Positions 25,279-32,721 of a stretch of 64,000 bases of DNA are shown here, in pieces. Both the position numbers and the translations under genes were made by a program. The notes beneath the pieces were generated by a model, which worked only from the letters and a program-made list of their open reading frames with translations, was not told the origin of the DNA and did no database searches. Source of the stretch: Dactylosporangium siamense. GTDB lineage: Bacteria > Actinomycetota > Actinomycetes > Mycobacteriales > Micromonosporaceae. The stretch's first letter is position 1, and each line of letters begins with the position of its first letter. The stretch spans positions 62,001-126,000 of the forward strand of contig NZ_BONQ01000096.1 of NCBI RefSeq assembly GCF_016862795.1, read 5' to 3'.

Positions 25279-26274
25279 ATGCAGGCGACGCTGGCGGTCC
25301 TGTGCCCGTTCACGCCGCGCCTCTCACCGCACGTGGACGTCGTGCAGCGCTGGTCGCTGCACTGGGCCACGCGGCACGGCCTGCTCGACCGGCCGGGCGC
25401 CCGGGCCGCGTTCGCCCGTGCCAGGTTCGCCAACCTCATGGCCCGCACCTACCCGGACGCCGGCGTCGGCGACCTGCAGCTCGCCACCGCGTGGCTGATC
25501 AGCGTCTTCGCCCTCGACGACCGCCTGGAGCGGGCCGGTGACCCGGCCGCGACCCGGCGCCTCGTCGACGAGGTCCTGGCCCTGCTCGTCGAGGACCCGT
25601 CCGAGCCGCCGAAGGGGCACCTGCGGGCACTCGGTGAGGTGTGGCGCCGGACCGGGCCGCGGGTCAGCCCCGCCTGGCGGGAGCGGTTCGCCGGCCACGT
25701 CCGGGACTATCTCGAGGCCACCGTCTGGGAGGCCGGCAACCGGGCCGCGAACCGGCCGCCGCCCGTGGCCGAATACCGCACGATGCGGTTCCGCACCGCC
25801 GCGATCGACATGTTCTTCGACCTCATCGAGCCCATGCACGGCGTCGAACTGCCCGCGGCGGTCTTCGCCGACCACGACTTCGCCGCGATGCGCCGCTCCG
25901 CCGGGATGATCACCGCGATCTTCAACGACCTCGTGTCGTGGCCGAAGGAGGAGGCCGCCGGCGACCACCACAACATCGTCCTCGCGCTGCGGCACGAGCG
26001 GGGCCTGCCGGTCGAGGCTGCGGTGCGGGTCGCCGTCGCCGAGCACGACACCCTCGTCGGGGACTTCGTGGCGGCCCGGGAGCGGTTCGCGGCCGGAGCC
26101 CTCGCCGCGGACCCGGCGGTCACCGCGGTCGCCGGCGACTTCGTGCACTGGGTGCGCGGCAACGTCGACTGGTCGATGGAGTCGGGGCGCTACACGCCGT
26201 CCGACGACACCCCCGCCGGGCACCCGAGCGGCGGGGCGATCGCGATCCCCGCGCAGCGCCGGCCGGTGGACTAA
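25279..26274 (+). CDS. Class I terpene synthase (terpene cyclase family)
   Basis: A 331-residue enzyme predicted to cyclise a prenyl diphosphate, probably C10 or C15. The aspartate-rich metal motif is FALDDRLE near residue 78. The NSE-type motif is NDLVSWPKEEAAGD near residue 218, and the RY pair is in GRYTPS near residue 306. Length and motif spacing fit bacterial sesquiterpene synthases. No P450 or prenyltransferase is adjacent, so the product cannot be named. AAGGGGGTG provides a strong ribosome site before the ATG. A methyltransferase gene follows after a structured 187-base gap. Confidence 0.92.
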   Translation: MQATLAVLCPFTPRLSPHVDVVQRWSLHWATRHGLLDRPGARAAFARARFANLMARTYPDAGVGDLQLATAWLISVFALDDRLERAGDPAATRRLVDEVLALLVEDPSEPPKGHLRALGEVWRRTGPRVSPAWRERFAGHVRDYLEATVWEAGNRAANRPPPVAEYRTMRFRTAAIDMFFDLIEPMHGVELPAAVFADHDFAAMRRSAGMITAIFNDLVSWPKEEAAGDHHNIVLALRHERGLPVEAAVRVAVAEHDTLVGDFVAARERFAAGALAADPAVTAVAGDFVHWVRGNVDWSMESGRYTPSDDTPAGHPSGGAIAIPAQRRPVD

Positions 26275-26332
26275 TCCGGTTCGCGGCGGCGCCGGACGCT
26301 GGTACCGTCGGCGCAGCTTTTCATCTTGGAGG

Positions 26333-26461
26333 ATGCCATGCCTGCCCGGGACCCAGTCCCGGGTCGCCGGTGACCACGGACCGCTGCGGTCCGCTGGTGC
26401 GCCGAGGTGTGCCCGGGCAACGACGACCATTCCGTTGCACACCCGAGATGGGAACCCTCAG
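26333..26461 (+). promoter_or_regulatory. Structured leader with an 11-codon ORF before the methyltransferase
   Basis: TTGGAGG precedes an ATG at 26338 that opens an 11-codon ORF (MPARDPVPGRR, stop 26371-26373). Two perfect hairpins follow: CCCGGGAC-CCA-GTCCCGGG (26345-26363) and GGACCG-CTG-CGGTCC (26378-26392). The methyltransferase start is about 90 bases further on. This arrangement resembles a translation-dependent leader or attenuator. I could not match it to a known riboswitch. Confidence 0.45.
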
Positions 26462-27229
26462 TTGTCAGAGCACAAAGGGTCCGCCTGGTACGCGGACTTC
26501 TTCACCGAACTGCCCAACGAGTTCTGGCGCCGCGCCGCGGTGCCGGAGCTGACCACCGCCGACGTCGGGTTCGTGCAGGAGCGGCTCGGGCTGGCACCCG
26601 GCTCGCGCCTGCTCGACGTGCCGTGCGGCAGCGGCCGGCACAGCCTCGCCCTCGCCGCGCTGGGGCACCGGGTCACCGGCGTCGACATCTCCACGGAGGC
26701 GATCGGGCACGCCCGCCGTACCGCGGAAGAAGCAACAGTGGAAGCAGAGTTCATCGTCGCCGACATGCGGGACATCCCGCGGACCGGCGACTTCGACGCG
26801 GTGCTCTGCCTCGGCAACAGCTTCGGCTACCTGGAGCCCGCCGACCTGACCGTGTTCATCGCGGCGGCCGCCGCGGCGCTGCGGCCCGGCGGCGGGCTCG
26901 TCGTCGACTTCAGCGCGACGGCGGAGACCGTCCTGCCCGGCTTCACGGGGCAGGACCGGGTGATGCGCACCGGCGACATCACCGTCGAGGCGGCCATCGA
27001 GTACGACGTGCTCACCAGCCGGATGCTCAGCCGGTACACCTTCATCCGCGGCGACGAACGGCTCGACGCGACGGCCGTGCACCACGTCTACACCAGCGGG
27101 CACATCGGCGCCCTGCTGCGCGACGGCGGGTTCACGGACGTGACGCTGTTCGGCGGGCCGGACGGTGCGCCGTACACGGTGGGCAGCGACCGCCTGCTCG
27201 TCACCGCCCGGCGGGGCACGGTCCAGTGA
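26462..27229 (+). CDS. Class I SAM-dependent methyltransferase
   Basis: A 255-residue methyltransferase of unknown substrate. The N-terminus SAWYADFFTELPNEFWRRA is typical of one actinobacterial subfamily. Motif I is LLDVPCGSGRHSLAL near residue 51, followed by VTGVDIS, VADMRDIP and DAVLCLGNSFGY. The start is inferred as TTG at 26462 because homologous-looking sequence begins there; the frame is open back to an ATG at 26333, which would add 43 unstructured residues. It may serve the terpene pathway or be independent. A textbook terminator follows. Confidence 0.85.
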   Translation: MSEHKGSAWYADFFTELPNEFWRRAAVPELTTADVGFVQERLGLAPGSRLLDVPCGSGRHSLALAALGHRVTGVDISTEAIGHARRTAEEATVEAEFIVADMRDIPRTGDFDAVLCLGNSFGYLEPADLTVFIAAAAAALRPGGGLVVDFSATAETVLPGFTGQDRVMRTGDITVEAAIEYDVLTSRMLSRYTFIRGDERLDATAVHHVYTSGHIGALLRDGGFTDVTLFGGPDGAPYTVGSDRLLVTARRGTVQ

Positions 27230-27234
27230 CACGG

Positions 27235-27274
27235 GCCGGCCGGTCAGCGCGCGAACGCTGACCGGCCGGCTTTT
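27235..27274 (+). terminator. Intrinsic terminator after the methyltransferase
   Basis: A perfect 15-bp stem (27235-27249 with 27256-27270), a six-base CGCGAA loop and TTTT (27271-27274). It lies between the methyltransferase and the convergent SRPBCC gene. Confidence 0.95.
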
Positions 27275-27296
27275 CCGGTGCGGTGGAGAGGAATGC

Positions 27297-27923
27297 TCAG
27301 ATGGCGTGCCGGGAGTCGTCGGGGTCCGGCATGCGGTGCACGTCGGTCGACTGCGTCAGGTCCGGGGCGGCCTGGACGGCGTCGGAGGAGCGCACCGCCG
27401 CGCCGGGCGGCGTGCTCCCCGGCGAGATCCACGAACCCGGCTTCGGGACGGCGCCGAACCCGGCCGCGTCGGGCTGCTCCACGTCGCCGCGCCACGCACC
27501 GGTCTCGGCGCCGCGCTGCTCGATGAACTCGCGGAACTTCGCCATGTCGGACTTGACCAGCCGGTCCACGATGCCGACCTTGTCGGCGACGTTCTCGACG
27601 AAGCCCTCGGGGTCGATGTCGAGCTGCGCGGTGACCCGGCTGTGCGTGTCGTCGAGCCGGTGGAAGGTGACCACACCGGCGTGCTTCGGTCCCTCGGTCG
27701 ACGTCCACGCGACCCGCTCGTCCGGGTGCTGTTCGGTGATCCGGGCGTCGAACTCACGGCGCACCCCGCCGAACTCCACCACCCAGTGCAACCTGGTGTC
27801 GTCCAGCTGGCGGATCTCCCGCACGCTGTTCATGAACGCGGGGAACTGCTCGAACTGGGTCCACTGGTTGTATGCGGTGCGGACGGGCACGGCGACGTCG
27901 ACGGTCTCCACAACCTGGCTCAT
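27297..27923 (-). CDS. SRPBCC family (polyketide cyclase/dehydrase-like) protein
   Basis: A 208-residue protein whose first 145 residues fit the START/Bet v1-like SRPBCC fold: VVETVDVAVPVRTAYNQWTQFEQFP at the start, then HWVVEFGGVRREFDARITEQ and HSRVTAQLDIDPEGF. This fold binds hydrophobic ligands; many actinobacterial members are stand-alone proteins of unknown role. The C-terminal 55 residues are low complexity. The ATG at 27923 has AGGAAGGGAAG upstream, which favours it over the longer frame. It converges on the methyltransferase across the terminator. Confidence 0.88.
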   Translation of the reverse strand: MSQVVETVDVAVPVRTAYNQWTQFEQFPAFMNSVREIRQLDDTRLHWVVEFGGVRREFDARITEQHPDERVAWTSTEGPKHAGVVTFHRLDDTHSRVTAQLDIDPEGFVENVADKVGIVDRLVKSDMAKFREFIEQRGAETGAWRGDVEQPDAAGFGAVPKPGSWISPGSTPPGAAVRSSDAVQAAPDLTQSTDVHRMPDPDDSRHAI

Positions 27924-28032
27924 GCGCTTCCCTTCCTTTCGGTGCTCACCCTCAGCTACCCCCTCGGGGTGAGGGCAAACCCGCACAAGATGTCCGACCG
28001 GCTCACCCATCGGGCTGGCTGAATGGGCGTCC

Positions 28033-28872
28033 GTGGAGCACTTCGCCTACGGCGCCATCACGCCCGCGCTCGCCCTCACCCTGTCGTTCCTCGGTTGCCT
28101 GCTCGGCGTGTTCATCGCCGCCCGGTCCAGGGCGTCCAGCGGCGGCAGCAGAGCCAGGTGGCTGACCCTGTCCGCGGTCGCGATCGGGGGAGCGGGCACC
28201 TGGGTGCCGCACTTCATGGCGTTGCTCGGCACCGACGTGCCGAACTCGGTGGTGCGCTACGACGTGCCGATCACCGCGCTCGGTTTCGGCATCGCGGTGG
28301 TGGTGTACTGCCTGGGCCTGTACATCGTCGGGTTCGGCCGCCCGTCGCTGTGGAAGGTCGTGCCGGCCGGGATCGTCACCGGCCTGGGCCTGACCGCCGT
28401 GTACAGCACCGCGCCCCTGGCGATGCGGCTGGCCGGCACGGTCGGATACGACCCGGCGACCGCGATCGCCGGCACCGTCGCGGCGGTCGTGGGGGCGACG
28501 GTGACACTGTGGTGCGTGTCGACGGTCCGCGGCAACAAGGCCCTCGTCGTCGCCGCGGCGATCATGGCCGTGGCCGCGTGCAGCACCCATTACACGGTGT
28601 TGTCCGCGGTACGGGTACAGGCCGCCCCGCTCACCGCGGAGATCCGGGGGACGAGCCTGCTGGAACTGCTCACGCCGGTGTGCGTCCTGGCGTGCCTGCT
28701 GCTGAGCGTCCTCGCGTACGCGACGGTGGGGTTCTCGGTCCGCCAGAACACCGCGTCGGAGGAGGAACTGCTGCGCCGGGCGAGGGACATGTACTCGATC
28801 GCCACCCTGCACCGCGCCGCCGCGGCCCGGCACGAGGAGAGGGACCGCGGCAAGGCCGCGGTCCCTCAGTGA
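28033..28872 (+). CDS. MHYT-domain integral membrane sensor
   Basis: A 279-residue protein with about seven transmembrane helices and a short basic cytoplasmic tail. MHYT domains are proposed to bind copper and to sense oxygen, CO or NO. The first motif reads WVPHFMALLG near residue 57 and the second STHYTVLSAVRV near residue 189. In the second the usual methionines of MHYTGM are replaced (T and L), so metal binding may be altered. No GGDEF, EAL or kinase domain is attached, and the partner is unknown. GTG at 28033 is the start. Its last codons form a terminator hairpin. Confidence 0.85.
   Translation: MEHFAYGAITPALALTLSFLGCLLGVFIAARSRASSGGSRARWLTLSAVAIGGAGTWVPHFMALLGTDVPNSVVRYDVPITALGFGIAVVVYCLGLYIVGFGRPSLWKVVPAGIVTGLGLTAVYSTAPLAMRLAGTVGYDPATAIAGTVAAVVGATVTLWCVSTVRGNKALVVAAAIMAVAACSTHYTVLSAVRVQAAPLTAEIRGTSLLELLTPVCVLACLLLSVLAYATVGFSVRQNTASEEELLRRARDMYSIATLHRAAAARHEERDRGKAAVPQ
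28839..28867. terminator. Terminator hairpin within the 3' coding end of the MHYT gene
   Basis: GAGGGACCGCGG (28839-28850) pairs perfectly with CCGCGGTCCCTC (28856-28867) around CAAGG. It ends three bases before the MHYT stop codon and serves the junction with the convergent LolA-like gene. There is no T tract. Confidence 0.75.
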
Positions 28873-28891
28873 CCGGTTGTTCGGTGATCGC

Positions 28892-30019
28892 CTACTTCAG
28901 TGCGGCTGCCGGGTCGGCGGCCACCTGCGAGAGGCGCTCGGGGCTCACGGCGCCGACCAGGACCCGGCCGTCGTCGGTGAGCAGCACGCTGAACAGCTTG
29001 CTGTTGAAGGTCCGGCCGCCGTTGCCCAGCGGGAGCTGGTTGATGGCGTCCTGTGCCTTCTTCGCCGCCTCCGCGTCGGTGCCCGCGGCCTGCGCCGGGG
29101 TGCCCGTCCGGAGGACGAAGACCGAGGTCCAGCCCGTACCGATGACGGTGCTCTTGGGCTTTTCACCGGAGGCCGACTCGTCGACCTTCGGCTGTCCCTC
29201 GGCGCCGGCCTTCGCCGGGTCCGCCTCCTCGACCTTGGTGCCGGCCGGCGGGTTGAACACGAACTGGCTGTCGTCCGGCCGGGCGAAGCTCACCTGCGTG
29301 AACGTCACCTCGAACGCCGGGTTCCCCTGCCCCTTCGCGAAGACCTGCACGCGCAGTGGCAGCTTCTCCTGGGCGTCGATGGCCAGGCGGACCTGACCGA
29401 TGAGCGACGCCGTGTCGCGCGGGCGCAGGATGAGCTCGTAGGCGTCCCGGCCGGCGATCTTCGCCGAGTTGCCGATGGAGACCTGCGTGGTCGGGTCGAT
29501 CGCCTTGAGGGCGAGGTCGGCCGCTTCCTGCGGGCTCTTCGGCATCTCGCTCGGGATCGCGCCGGGACCCTTCGTGGTCGGGTCCTGCTCGCCGCTGTTC
29601 TTGAAGTGCTTCGCCGAGCCGGACTTGCTGTTCCAGGTCCAGGTGTCGACGCCGTTGTGGATGATGTCGCTCTGCCCCTGCGTGCCCAGCAGCGACACGC
29701 GGGCCTTGTCCGGGCCCGAGTACCACACGCGCAGGGTGTGCTTGCCCGACACGAGCGACGTGAGCTCCGAGCTCTGCTCGCCCAGCAGGGACGGCAGGGC
29801 CGGCAGGCCCAGGTCGGCGCGCTCCACGACGGTGCCGGACAGTCCGTCCAGCTGCGCGGTCTGCAGGTCGACCAGCAGCTGCGCGGCGGTGCGCGGCGGC
29901 AGGTTCGGCTCGGCGGCGACGGCGAGGGTCTTTGCGGCCACGCCCGCACCTACCACAGCGACCGCGGCAATCGCGGGCACCGCCCACCGTAGGACAGGTC
30001 GTGACGTGAACTTCGACAT
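28892..30019 (-). CDS. LolA/MucB-like secreted lipoprotein-carrier-fold protein
   Basis: A 375-residue exported protein. The N-terminus is a signal peptide or anchor (RPVLRWAVPAIAAVAVVGAGVAA, about residues 7-30). The body resembles the LolA/RseB-like half-barrel seen in actinobacterial outer-membrane-lipoprotein-carrier family proteins: LVDLQTAQLDGLSGTVVERA, VWYSGPDKARVSLLG, NGVDTWTWNSKSGSAKHF, RLAIDAQEKLPLRVQVFAKG. Its ligand in a Gram-positive envelope is unknown. AGGAGGTG sits eight bases before the ATG. It is divergent from a two-component system by about 100 bases, which may regulate it or be regulated by it. Confidence 0.82.
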   Translation of the reverse strand: MSKFTSRPVLRWAVPAIAAVAVVGAGVAAKTLAVAAEPNLPPRTAAQLLVDLQTAQLDGLSGTVVERADLGLPALPSLLGEQSSELTSLVSGKHTLRVWYSGPDKARVSLLGTQGQSDIIHNGVDTWTWNSKSGSAKHFKNSGEQDPTTKGPGAIPSEMPKSPQEAADLALKAIDPTTQVSIGNSAKIAGRDAYELILRPRDTASLIGQVRLAIDAQEKLPLRVQVFAKGQGNPAFEVTFTQVSFARPDDSQFVFNPPAGTKVEEADPAKAGAEGQPKVDESASGEKPKSTVIGTGWTSVFVLRTGTPAQAAGTDAEAAKKAQDAINQLPLGNGGRTFNSKLFSVLLTDDGRVLVGAVSPERLSQVAADPAAALK

Positions 30020-30118
30020 TGGGTAACACCTCCTGCCGACCATGGTGCGCGGGGTCGGCTGTGACATCGCTGAGACCGCCTGTGCGTTCCCACAGCACAG
30101 CGTGCCACGCTGGTGCAC

Positions 30119-30778
30119 GTGAGGCTGCTGGTGGTCGAGGATGAGATCCGCATGGCGGGGGCGCTGCAGCGCGGCCTGCAGGCGGAGGGGTTCGCCGTGG
30201 ACGTCGCCGGGGACGGGCCGACCGGCCTGGAGCTGGCCAGACACGGCGGCTACGACGCGGTGATCCTGGACATCATGCTGCCCGGGCTGTCCGGGTATCG
30301 CGTGGTGTCGGCGCTGCGCGCCGAGAAGAACTGGGTGCCGGTGCTGATGCTGTCGGCCAAGGACGGCGAATACGACCAGGCCGACGGGCTCGACTGCGGC
30401 GCCGACGACTACCTGACCAAGCCGTTCTCCTACGTGGTGCTGGTCGCCCGGCTCCGCGCGCTGCTGCGCCGGGGCGCGCCGGAGCGGCCGAGCGTGCTGA
30501 CCGTCGGTGAGCTGACCCTCGACCCGGCGCGGCGGCGGGTCACCAGCGGCGGCGAGGAGATCGTGCTGACGGCGCGGGAGTACGCGCTGCTGGAGTACCT
30601 GATGCGCCGCCCGGGGCAGGTGGTGTCCAAGACGGAGCTCCTCGATCACGTGTGGGACGCGAGCATCGACACCGCGCCGAACGCCGTCGAGGTGTACGTC
30701 GGCTACCTGCGCCGCAAGCTCGGCCGTGACGCCCTGGAGACCGTGCGCGGGGCCGGATACCGGCTGCGATCCGCATGA
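30119..30778 (+). CDS. OmpR-family response regulator
   Basis: A 219-residue DNA-binding regulator. The receiver domain shows VVEDE near residue 5, phosphoacceptor Asp in LDIMLPG near residue 50 and TKPF near residue 101. The C-terminal winged helix (about 125-219) includes [22 protein letters not shown] and [16 protein letters not shown] at 30119 gives the canonical MRLLVVEDE start; GTG at 30113 adds two residues. Its stop overlaps the kinase ATG (ATGA). Likely targets include the divergent LolA-like gene; this is inferred from location only. Confidence 0.93.
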   Translation: MRLLVVEDEIRMAGALQRGLQAEGFAVDVAGDGPTGLELARHGGYDAVILDIMLPGLSGYRVVSALRAEKNWVPVLMLSAKDGEYDQADGLDCGADDYLTKPFSYVVLVARLRALLRRGAPERPSVLTVGELTLDPARRRVTSGGEEIVLTAREYALLEYLMRRPGQVVSKTELLDHVWDASIDTAPNAVEVYVGYLRRKLGRDALETVRGAGYRLRSA

Positions 30779-32118
30779 ACTGGTGGTCGCGGCTGTCGTT
30801 GCGGGGGCGGCTGGTGCTCCTGGGCACCAGCGGGCTCATTGTCGGGCTCGCGATCGCCGGCGTGGCGATGGCGACCGCGATGACGTACAGCTTCCGGGGC
30901 ACCCTGGACCGCTCGGCCGACGCCACCATCACGGAGATCGCCGCGCTGCTGGACGAGGGTTCGACGCTGCCGTCGCCGCTGCCGGCGCCCGCCGGCCAGG
31001 TGGTGCAGGTGCTCGACACCCAGCACAGCGTCGTCGCCGCTGATCGCAACGCCGACCTGCTCGTGTCGCTGCTGCATGACGATGAGATCGCCAGGGCCCA
31101 GCGCGAGCGGATCACCGTGCCCGGTGACCGGGCGCTGCAGCCGGACCCGCTGCGGGTCACGGCCCGGAAGGTCGCGGACGGCCGGGTCGTCGTGGTCGCG
31201 GTGCCGCTCGGGGACTACAACCGCAGCCTGGAGCTGCTGAAGACGTCGTTGTGGGTGACGTACCCGGCGCTCATCACGATCCTCGTCGCCATCGCCTGGC
31301 GGGTGGTCGGGCAGGCCCTGGCGCCCGTCGACCGGCTCAGCGCGTCCGCGGAGCGGATCACGGGCGCGGCGACCGACGAGCGGCTGCCGGTGCCGCCGTC
31401 CAGCGACGAGATCCAGCGCCTGGCGGTGACGCTCAACCACATGCTGGACCGCCTCGCCACGACCCGCGCCCGGCAGCGCTCGTTCATCGCGGACGCCGCG
31501 CACGAGCTGCGCAGCCCCCTGGCCAGCATGCGCATCCAGGTCGAGGTGGCGCAGAAGCTGGGCGACTGGCAGTCCGCCGGCGACGACCTGCTGACCGACC
31601 TGGACCGGCTGTCGCGGCTGGTCGACGACCTGCTGCTGCTCGCGAGGGCGGACGAGCGCGACGGGCGGCGGGTGGCGCGGGAGCCGGTCGAGATGCGGAG
31701 CCTGCTGACGAACCTGGCGAAGCGGTTCGCCACCGTGACCGTCGAGGAGTCCGACCGGTCGCTGTGGGTGGAGGGCGAGCAGGACGCGCTGATCAGGGTC
31801 GTGCTGAACCTCGTCGACAACGGGGTGCGGCACGCCCGCACGGGGGTCGTGCTGCGGGCGGAGGCGGAGGGGCAACAGGTCCTGGTCACCGTCACCGACG
31901 ACGGGGAGGGCATCCCCGGTCCGCTGCGGGAGCGGGTGTTCGACCGGTTCACCCGCCTCGACGACGGTCGCGCCCGCGACGCCGGCGGCACCGGGCTGGG
32001 GCTGGCGATCGTCCGGGAGCTGGTGCGGCGGCACGGCGGCACGGTCCGCCTGCTCGACGCGCGCCCCGGGGTGCGGGCCGAGGTGCGGCTGCCCCGCTTT
32101 GTTGACAGTGTCATGTGA
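30775..32118 (+). CDS. HAMP-domain sensor histidine kinase
   Basis: A 447-residue membrane kinase paired with the preceding regulator. Transmembrane helices lie near residues 14-38 and 158-178, enclosing an extracellular sensor of about 115 residues. HAMP follows to about residue 235, then the H-box [16 protein letters not shown] near residue 240, N-box [13 protein letters not shown]1 [10 protein letters not shown] and G2 [14 protein letters not shown]. All catalytic motifs are intact. Its last codons contain the promoter and operators of the downstream MerR gene. Confidence 0.94.
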   Translation: MNWWSRLSLRGRLVLLGTSGLIVGLAIAGVAMATAMTYSFRGTLDRSADATITEIAALLDEGSTLPSPLPAPAGQVVQVLDTQHSVVAADRNADLLVSLLHDDEIARAQRERITVPGDRALQPDPLRVTARKVADGRVVVVAVPLGDYNRSLELLKTSLWVTYPALITILVAIAWRVVGQALAPVDRLSASAERITGAATDERLPVPPSSDEIQRLAVTLNHMLDRLATTRARQRSFIADAAHELRSPLASMRIQVEVAQKLGDWQSAGDDLLTDLDRLSRLVDDLLLLARADERDGRRVAREPVEMRSLLTNLAKRFATVTVEESDRSLWVEGEQDALIRVVLNLVDNGVRHARTGVVLRAEAEGQQVLVTVTDDGEGIPGPLRERVFDRFTRLDDGRARDAGGTGLGLAIVRELVRRHGGTVRLLDARPGVRAEVRLPRFVDSVM

Positions 32119-32130
32119 CAGTGTCATAGT
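32102..32130 (+). promoter_or_regulatory. MerR-VIT operon promoter with two palindromic operators
   Basis: TTGACA (32102-32107), a 17-base spacer, then CATAGT (32125-32130), ending six bases before the GTG at 32137, so the mRNA is probably leaderless. Two identical 11-bp palindromes TGACAGTGTCA (32103-32113 and 32116-32126) lie 13 bp apart over the -35 and spacer. This is well placed for autoregulation by the MerR-like product. The promoter overlaps the kinase stop codon. Confidence 0.75.
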
Positions 32131-32136
32131 TGTCGT

Positions 32137-32721
32137 GTGACCGCGACAGGATGGACGCTCGACGAGCTGACGGCACGGGTTGCCGCCGCGCTCGAAGGCA
32201 CCGCCTACGCGGGCGCACCCAACGGTCGGGTGCGCGACGTTCCCGACGCCCGTGCCATCAGGTGGTATGCGACGATCGGGCTCGTCGACCGCCCGACCAT
32301 GCGGGGCCGCACCGCGCTCTACGGTCCGCGACACCTTGCGCAGCTGGTGGCGATCAAACGCCGCCAGTCGGAAGGACGGCGGATCGCCGACATCCAGATC
32401 GAGCTTGCCGAAGCACCCGACGCGGTCCTGTGGGAGATCGCCGACCTGCCGAAGCACGACCAACCCCGCAACAGGTTCTGGACCGAGCCGCCCGCACCGC
32501 ACGCACCGCCTCCGGCGCCGCCGCCCGCACTGCTCAGCGGGGTGCCGCTGAGTGGTGACGTGACGTTGCTGCTGCCCGGCACTCCCGGACCCGACGACGT
32601 GGCCGCGATCCAGGCGGCCGCCAAGCCGCTGCTGGACCTGCTGGCAGCACGTGGACTGACGCGTGATCCGAGCCCCGATGTGAGCCCCGATGTGAGCGCC
32701 GAGCGAGGGAGTGTGCAATGA
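32137..32721 (+). CDS. MerR-family-like transcriptional regulator
   Basis: A 194-residue regulator. Residues about 5-90 form a winged helix of MerR type: the recognition region IRWYATIGLVDRPTMRGRTALYGPRHLAQLVAIKRRQ contains the usual arginine/tyrosine pattern. The rest is a proline-rich linker and a helical segment (DVAAIQAAAKPLLDLLA) with no cysteine-based metal site. The tail has a 12-bp coding duplication (PSPDVSPDVS). GTG at 32137 is set by the leaderless promoter. Its stop overlaps the VIT/vWA gene start in ATGA, and it probably controls that operon. Confidence 0.88.
   Translation: MTATGWTLDELTARVAAALEGTAYAGAPNGRVRDVPDARAIRWYATIGLVDRPTMRGRTALYGPRHLAQLVAIKRRQSEGRRIADIQIELAEAPDAVLWEIADLPKHDQPRNRFWTEPPAPHAPPPAPPPALLSGVPLSGDVTLLLPGTPGPDDVAAIQAAAKPLLDLLAARGLTRDPSPDVSPDVSAERGSVQ
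32670..32700. repeat. 12-bp tandem repeat near the MerR gene 3' end
   Basis: GAGCCCCGATGT occurs at 32670-32681 and 32682-32693, with a partial third unit to 32700. It is in frame and encodes the repeated SPDV. Confidence 0.85.

Noticed and set aside
26333-26461. Known SAM- or guanidine-type riboswitch upstream of the methyltransferase
   Set aside because: Hairpin loops (CCA and CTG) and spacing do not match the guanidine-II ACGR loops or a SAM-sensing core I could recognise. It is kept as an unclassified leader.
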